Source: Adineta steineri (lineage: Eukaryota > Rotifera > Eurotatoria > Adinetida > Adinetidae). From it: 64,000 bases of DNA. The stretch is from the NCBI GenBank assembly GCA_905250115.1, contig CAJNOI010000011.1:1205789-1269788 (forward strand), read 5' to 3'. The notes under the pieces were generated by a model. The model was not told where the DNA came from. It worked only from the letters and a program-made list of their open reading frames with translations, and did not search any database. Position 1 is the stretch's first letter. Each line of letters begins with the position of its first letter. A program made the position numbers and the translations under genes. Positions 56,706 through 64,000 of the stretch are shown piece after piece.

Positions 56706-59700
56706 TATTTATAAATATACTAGTGTTTTTTTTTTGTTAGTTTTTGTTTATAAAGTAAAAAAAAAATTTTAAGTTATAACAAAATAATCTTTTATATTTA
56801 TATATATGATCAATATTTAATTACTTTGTAGACAAAAGTAAAATTAATAACAAATATCATGTTCTGCTATATTTCAATCAATGTTTTTTGAACAAACTAT
56901 TGACTAGTCATATTTATTGGATAAAACACACATGTTTTTTTCATTAGTTTTCTCTTGTTGTCGGAAATTTGTAAACAGACGATAGTAGAATTGTTCATCT
57001 TTTTTTCTCAACTTAAGTTTCATGAGTTCAAAATCTTACAATGAAGAGTAAGTTTAATGGATCATGCTGTTATTGTTGAATATTTTAAAGAATGTAAAAA
57101 TAGATTAGTAATTGATAAGAACTCATTCTTTCTACCTCAATATTCTGTACCGTATGACTTCTGTTTATTAAAAACGATTAAAAAAAATAATCATCATTGT
57201 TCGATATGAAAAACTTATTAACGAAAGCTTATAAGCTATTCTTTATGTCCTATATATATACATATATCAGCCTTATAAAATTTATTTAATAACAAATAAT
57301 AGGAACTATCTAATGAGTTTATTTACTAAAAATATTTATTAATAATTATAAAGTCATATGGACATAGTCAATTGATGTGTCATTAATTTTTAATTTCTCC
57401 GTATTTATATTAGAAAAAAAATTGATTGCATAAGATCATCTAAATCATTCATGTCAATAGTTCTTGCTTTTTGTTTTTTTCTGAAAAAAAATAAAATACT
57501 ATTGAGAATAGAACGAAAAACAAATCTCAAATGACAATGCCACGGACAAGAAAGTCATTAATATCATTGGTATTTTACATCTGTATGTATCCAGTAGTTT
57601 TATTAAAGTTATAAAAAAAAATATTATTGACATTATTTGACAGTACAAGTTATGATTTGCTGTTATTGTTTAATGAAGCAATGATATCTATGATTAAAAG
57701 GAAAGTACAGCAAAACTAAAACGATGTTTTTTTGATGTTATGAATACATGTGTGCATGACTACATAAGAAAAAAATAGATTTTTTTTATTTCTTATTCTT
57801 TCGACTACATGCAGTTCATCTTTATACTCAAGAATACGTCTTCAGAGTATTGCTTTTTACTAAAGAAGTATTCTGTCATATCTTGTTCTACATCTAGTTT
57901 TTGCTTTGAGTTTTTTTCTTTCAGTCATCATCATCATCCTCCTATTATTATTGCACGTCGATTACATTCTATGTTCATAAAATGAAAGAGTAGAGAAGAG
58001 AGAGAAGACAAAGATATAAAGAATAGTAATATGATTGTAGAAAAGAATAGGAAAAACAAAATTTTGAAATAAAAGAAAAATCTTTATTATGATGCGATAA
58101 AACAAGTTTACATTTGTTTTTTTTCTTCATTCGACACGTTATTGCCTATTGTAAGTATATCATAAATTGAAATTATATTTGATGACTACGTGATGAATAT
58201 GAAAACAATTTATTTACAAATAGAAAATAATGACAAGTGACAGTATTACTTTGATTAAAATGAACACGCATTTGTCTACTAAAAACATACTCAGAGTTGT
58301 TGAGAGTATGTTATATGAAGACATATTGTATATTAAAGAAGAAGGATTTTCGTTGAAACATTTAATGCTAAGTGGAAAATTTACGTAAACAATTAGATAA
58401 ACACTTAATTTTTCAAGAGTTTACGGCATGCAGGAAGTACATTGCCAGAGAAAATCATAGTGATAGAATAAACATTGAGTATAAAAGACGTAAAAAATAT
58501 ATGAAAGTAGAGATAAATAGGATAGAACATGATATTTTTTTCTTGTCTAAATCTATGACGAAATAAGATAAGTAACTATTTAAATATTATTAATATAGTT
58601 TATCATACTTGAGACTTTCAATTAAAAAAAAACTTAAAATGTTAATTCATTTCCTCTCTATGACATTTTACAACCAGTTTAGATCTATAAAACTTTACAA
58701 TATGTCAAGTGTATTTTCTAAGTTAAAATTAGTAACTATTTGTATATGAGTATTTACATGTTATTGATATCAACTTATAAATAAATTCATCTGTTTTGTT
58801 TTTAGCATTCTCTTAAACTACTTTTTTTATACTCGAGAATACCTGAATGCATCTAAAGACATGTATATATATAGAGAAATATCGACATTAAAAAACAGAA
58901 CGAACGGAATTTTATGAAAGGTTTTATTTCAGAATCAGCGGATTTAACTGCTTCGTTTCACTTATTTTCTATTTACTACTCTTTTGAATTCAATCGAAGT
59001 ATAGCTTTTGGTTTGAACAATATGGTCGGTTTATAGAGATAAAAGAGCTATAAGAGTTGACGGCGTACACTAGTTATAAATAGAAATATATCTTGCTTAT
59101 ATTCTAATAAACAATTTGTGTAATAAGAGATTTAATGATAGAGATAATATTTAAAATAGATCAAGGGTAAAGAAGAAAAGAGATATTATCAAATAGATGG
59201 TATATATTTTTTGTTTCTTGAAAATAATAGCTCTAGATTTTTTTTTTATTTATCTACAAATAGATCAAACGTGAAAATAAGCTAAAGGCGGCTTCAATTC
59301 ATTATTTCTATCATAGAAAAAAAATCTGTTTTTGTCATAGTTACTATATATATGTGTGAGATGTTTATATTGACTTAGTATTTTTTTTCTTTTACCAGTT
59401 TAATTATATGAACATTTATGATTATTTACATGATTCATTGTAATAGAGTCAGGATATTAAATCTGACACAGTTGACATGCGATCCTTTTTTTTCTTGTCT
59501 GTTGGTATAATTTAGAAATCAGCAAAAAGAAGAAGAAGATAAACGATATGTTCATAGCATAGATGAAATCAAAACCAAACATAGAACATCATCATTGTTC
59601 ATGTGTATATATATAGACACACATAGAAAATAAAGATAGCCAAAAGCTGAAAAAAGAATCGTGTCAACTGCTGACTTTATAGTTCCTTTTTTTTCTCTCT

Positions 59701-60483
59701 CCTCTTTCTTTGTTTTTTGTTCGCTCTTTTTCTTCTATGTCGACACCAACAAAAAACTAATGTTGATGATGATGATGATATTTTTTTTTACGTCGTATTA
59801 AATCTAATGTTAGAAAAAGGTAATTTTCTTTGAGCTTTTTTCTATTCATTTTACATATAATATCAATAATCCTGCAATTAATATGTTAGTTTATCATAAT
59901 TAAATATAGAATAAGTTAATTGAAAATATCATATTTTTTAAAATTGAACAAGACAATATTTCATGATAGAAAATGAGATTTTTCTTGTTCGATCTATAAG
60001 AATATATTTAGTTATATGAATAGATAAATAAAGAGAGAAGGCGTATAGGATGGCAAGCACTTAAGTAGTTGCTATTTTCTTCTTGATAACAGCTTTTTTT
60101 TTCTAAAGAAACTTAAGTAGATCCTTTATCATCATATATATAGCTCTTATACATTTAGTATGTTGCATTTATTCATTCAAACATTAAATTGGCTTGTAAC
60201 AATAAGCTTCTTTTTTATGCTCAAATTACATAGTAAATAAAAACATGAAATGTTTGCAGTCTATATATCTATCACGTACGTACTATCTTCATTTTATTAA
60301 TAATCAATATGTCATGAAGAACGTATTCAAAAATAGTATATTTAAATATTCTATTATTTGACTTTCTTTCAAAAAAAAGAAATAATGTCATACACAATAT
60401 AATATTATGTTAGATTATATCAATTTTTAATCTACACTAAATTTGTTACTATATATAAATTATTTAAGTTTTAGATTAATATA
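56706..60483. other. 3.8-kb gene-free stretch
   Basis: AT-rich sequence between uL16m and the receptor gene. It contains trinucleotide runs (CAT/ATC near 57927, GAT near 59766) and GAAGAA tracts. A 64-codon frame at 58372-58566 begins with GTG and shows no family. No paired terminal repeats or RNA gene recognised. Confidence 0.5.
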
Positions 60484-61972
60484 ATGAATACAACAGTTGA
60501 TTTTGCACAAGATGATATGAATGGAAGTCTCAGTGATGATTGGGAAAATTATAAAGCTTATACAAGATTTTATTATATAACAGATGAAGTTTTTCTATAT
60601 GCTAATCCAGTATTAGTTCTTATTGGTATATTTTTTGATTTTCTTTCTATTAAATTTAAAAATTAATTGATAAATTTGTTTTTGCTTTTAAATTCAAGGT
60701 ATTCCAACACATGCATTATCAATGATAATATTTCTTCGTAAACGTATGCGTCGTTATCCAGTATCTGTATTTATGGCTATGTTATCATTAACAAATATTC
60801 TTATTCTAGCTGGTCCAGTAACTATGCAATGGCTTAATCATAAAGTTTTTATTGGTTTTGTTGTAACTGGTTCACGTTTTTTATGTGCATTTCATGTTTA
60901 TATTGATTTAGTTGGTTCATCAATTAATTCTTGGTTAATATTAATGATTGCTGTTGAACGTTATTTATCCGTAACAAAACCATTTCTAATTCGAACAAGT
61001 TTTAATCGTCGACAAGCATGGATTATTGTATTTAGTGTAGCTTTAGTTGCACTTATAGCACCACTTGGTCTTGCTATAGTTGCATCGAAAGTTAATGGAT
61101 GTCTTTTATTTTTTTCTCGAACATATCAAATAATTGGTTCAATACAAATCTTTTTTATTTATGTTTTACCATCAATATTTATCTTAACATTAAGTATAAT
61201 TACAGTACATAAATTACGAAATCGTATACGTGCAAGTGGTCCACGACGTATACATATAAGTGTTATGTTAATAGGTGTTTCATTTTCATTTATAACATTT
61301 ACAATGCCATATCAGATATGTTGGTATTGGTTATTTTCAACTGCAATTAGTCGTGCAGATATAAATTTAAAAGTTAATATAATTAATATTGGTTTACGTT
61401 ATTTAGCTTTAACAATAAGAAATTTAAATTATACATTAAATTTTTTTCTTTATTCTTTAACATCAACTGTTTTTCTTAAAGAAGCATTTACAATAGCACA
61501 TTGTAATTTTTTTCTTAATCAAAGATTTATTGAACGTAATCCAGCATTTAATGGTTTACGTCGTTTTTTTACATTAGCTGATGAACAACGTGAACAACAA
61601 CAAGTTAATGGCCTTATTAATCAAGATAATCCTGATAATGAAAATAATAATCATAATTATCAAACATTTTCAAAACATTTAAATCAACAACTTTTACAAA
61701 ATGATACTAAAACATTAAATAATGAATTTTTAAATGGACATTTAAATTCGAATACAACGAAAACAAATGTATCAATTGATTTAAAACAATTAACAATAAA
61801 ACCAAAACAAAAAAAATTAAAATGGAATTTAAAACCAATGAAACAACAAACATTATCATCACATCATTTACATCTTAATGATGATGATCAACTACAACAA
61901 TATTCATCACCATCATCAAATCATACATCAACAACAAATATATCTGAAATAAATAATAAAATTCATGAATAA
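60484..61972 (+). CDS. Rhodopsin-type (class A) G protein-coupled receptor, peptide-receptor-like
   Basis: Two exons, 60484-60625 and 60699-61972, give 471 aa. The splice (CTTATTG/GTATAT and TTCAAG/GT) falls inside helix 1 and keeps the frame. An N-terminus with N-glycosylation sites (NTT, NGS) is followed by seven helices. Helix 3 ends in the ERY motif (AVERYLSV, about residues 134-136, the DRY equivalent), and helix 7 has NYTLNFFLYSLTS in place of NPxxY. Cysteines before helix 3 and in the second extracellular loop could form the usual disulphide. The 140-residue cytoplasmic tail is Asn/Gln-rich. The style is that of invertebrate neuropeptide receptors (FMRFamide-receptor-like). Ligand unknown. 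Confidence 0.88.
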
Positions 61973-64000
61973 AACTGTTATTTTATTTTATTGTAATGTG
62001 TATGTATATCTATATATCTATATATATTCATATCTTACAATTCTTTTTGTTCACATATTTGACCTTGATACAAAAAAAAAGAAAATAAGAATTGCTTGTT
62101 GTCATTTCGACATATTTCACAGTCAAACATATAATGTTACAAACATTCTTAGTTCTTTTTTTTTCATGATGATCATTATTATCAATAATTGCATGAGCAA
62201 TATTAACATATGTTATATTGAAAAGCTAGACATGCAAATAATCTTAATAGTACAAGGACATAAATCATTAGAATAGTGTTAATAAATGTGCTAGCTTGAA
62301 TCATTAGAGATTTGCAATAATTCATCATAGTGTTGAATAAAAACTTTTTTATAGTTAATATTAAAAAAGATCGATAGGATACTAATTTCAAATGAAATTT
62401 GCTTTTTTTCTAATATATTCCTGTGAAAATTTTATAGTTTTAGTATATTTTCATGAATAAATCTAAAGATAAAATATTATATGATAGAAATTCTAATACT
62501 ATTAGAAAGAAAAAGAAAATTAAAAATTTTCTCTCTCTAAGTGCGGCATATAAAAAAGAAATGAGACGTATTAGTTCTCACTTTATGCATTCATTTATAA
62601 ATTTTAATTTCTTTTATGACCAATTATTATTATTAATAATTTGCATGAACTCTTTCTTTCATATACATTCTTACTCTTGAATGATTCTCTTTATATATTT
62701 GTCTAACGTTTTATATTTTCTATTTCAATTATTTTTTCTTTTATCACAGGATTTATCTAAAAAAAATTATTTATAGAGTTTTATATTGAATAGCTTAAGT
62801 CAAAGCAACGTTAATACTGATATAATGAAAGAAAAACATGTCTAGAATGACGTTTGAAATTAATAAACATGTTAAAAATTAAATGCAACATATTGTTCTT
62901 TTCATATTTGAGAAAGATATCAGTTTATTATTAAAAATTAGAAGTATTTTTTCATTAAATTCAATAAAACTAGACAGTTCATCGGTAATATCTAACTCAA
63001 TGATCAAGCTTATCAAATCTTCCGTTATATTATCTGCTAGAAAGTCATACAATATTAGAAGTTAATTTTTAATGTTTTTTTCTCTTAGGCTATTAACAAC
63101 CGTTTGAATAAACAATTAAAATAAAAAGAGAGGAAGAACCATTATCATGTTTACCGGATAAAACAATCAGAAAGAAAAAGCATACCTTTTATGAATTTTT
63201 TTTGTCTTCAAATAGATTCATTAAATAAGTGATTATTTGGCTTGAAGTTAAAAAAAAAGTACATTTAATATTTTTATTACAGAATTTTATATTAAATTAG
63301 AACGTAATATATAATATAGTTAATTTCGTCTTTGAATTCTTTCGAGGTTATATAGTACGAAAGATTTTTATTTAATGTTTCTCTTGATTTCGTTCAGATA
63401 CATAACATTTAGAATTATTGAATTTATTGTTATTTTGTGAGATACAAAAGAGATCTCTTAAAAATGACTTGATATTTAACAATCACAAAATAAGTGTATA
63501 CATTGATGCAGAAAGATTAAAGAAATTTTAGATTTTTAATTATGTTTTCTTTTATAATAGCAATAAAATCTTCGTTCATCTATATTAAACTTGGATTAAC
63601 AAGTATCAACACAATCTAATATATCACCATGAATATTATATTTCGTATAAGAGTTATCATCGAAGAATAAATAGCTATTATTATGGTCTGTCTTTGCCCT
63701 TATGTTAAGTTCATATTCGATATGATACTTTTCTATAATATTTGTTGTCTGTACGTTATAAAACATAGGTTTCTTGCATTATCTGAAACATGATAGTTAA
63801 CCAATACTATTTATTAATGATTAATTCATTTGTTTCAAAAAAAGAAGAAACAAATGTTCTCTTAATTATTAGTATCCTGTAACACTGATATCGAAATTCT
63901 ACACATTTTAATCTGATATTATAAATTATTTTAATTCAAATTCCGTCTCATATGACATCAATAAAAGATATCGAGTTATTCTAGTATTTCCAAATCTTTT
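61973..64000. other. Gene-free stretch to the window end
   Basis: About 2 kb of AT-rich sequence after the receptor gene. Open frames of 60-103 codons (61965-62276, 62203-62391, 62453-62680, 62883-63065) show only low-complexity hydrophobic or Lys-rich translation. AATAAA signals near 62278 and 62336 may serve the receptor gene. Confidence 0.5.

Noticed and set aside
58372..58566. 64-codon Lys/Arg-rich open frame
   Set aside because: Begins with GTG, no homology seen, no promoter or splice context.
1..64000. tRNA, rRNA, CRISPR arrays and a spliced-leader RNA gene
   Set aside because: I looked for T-loop-like strings, rRNA-like blocks, regularly spaced repeats and a leader-like donor sequence by eye and found nothing convincing; a covariance-model scan would be decisive.

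Overview
The window reads as nuclear DNA of a small invertebrate animal, most likely a bdelloid rotifer. The DNA is strongly AT-rich, genes are compact, and most introns are only about 45-70 nt with GT..AG ends. Unrelated animal genes lie on both strands, one receptor is of the LDLa/EGF/7TM type that is abundant in bdelloids, and several start codons sit just behind lone 3' splice sites, as expected where spliced-leader trans-splicing is used. Genus cannot be told from sequence alone. There are no operons of bacterial type, CRISPR arrays, rRNAs or convincing tRNAs. A run of 100 N at 44299-44398 is a scaffold gap.

Left part (1-19 kb): the end of a kinesin-light-chain-type TPR protein (+); a 12-exon NWD1-like NACHT/WD40 protein (-); glucosidase II beta subunit (+); a Ser/Thr/Pro-rich protein with 44-residue repeats (-); a DNAJB12/14 ER co-chaperone (+); and the mitochondrial ADP/ATP carrier (-). 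The carrier only keeps its frame and conserved length if a 2-nt micro-exon is spliced in.

Middle part (19.5-26.1 kb): four ubiquitin-system genes stand head to tail, a UBL-RBR-type E3 ligase followed by three USP deubiquitinases. Gaps are 133, 59 and 128 bp. The first gene has a TATA box and a normal 5' UTR intron; the other three have only a bare splice acceptor at their ATG. This looks like a trans-spliced operon. After a 3.7-kb gene-free stretch come a GRAM-domain/tail-anchor protein (+) whose intron carries a 157-bp hAT-type MITE, a TASOR-like (DUF3715) protein with a Gln-rich tail (-), NUMB (+), TFIIA alpha/beta (-) and the 5' part of importin-9 (+), which runs into the gap.

Right part (44.4-64 kb): an LDLa/EGF seven-helix receptor lacking its 5' end, a 4-kb region with a duplicated promoter/peptide unit and a decayed coding remnant, a TspO-like membrane protein, ribosomal protein eL21, mitochondrial ribosomal protein uL16m and a rhodopsin-type peptide receptor. 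All are on the + strand. Gene models were built by hand from splice signals. Every complete multi-exon model given here sums to a whole number of codons, which is a useful internal check, but none has been confirmed with transcripts.
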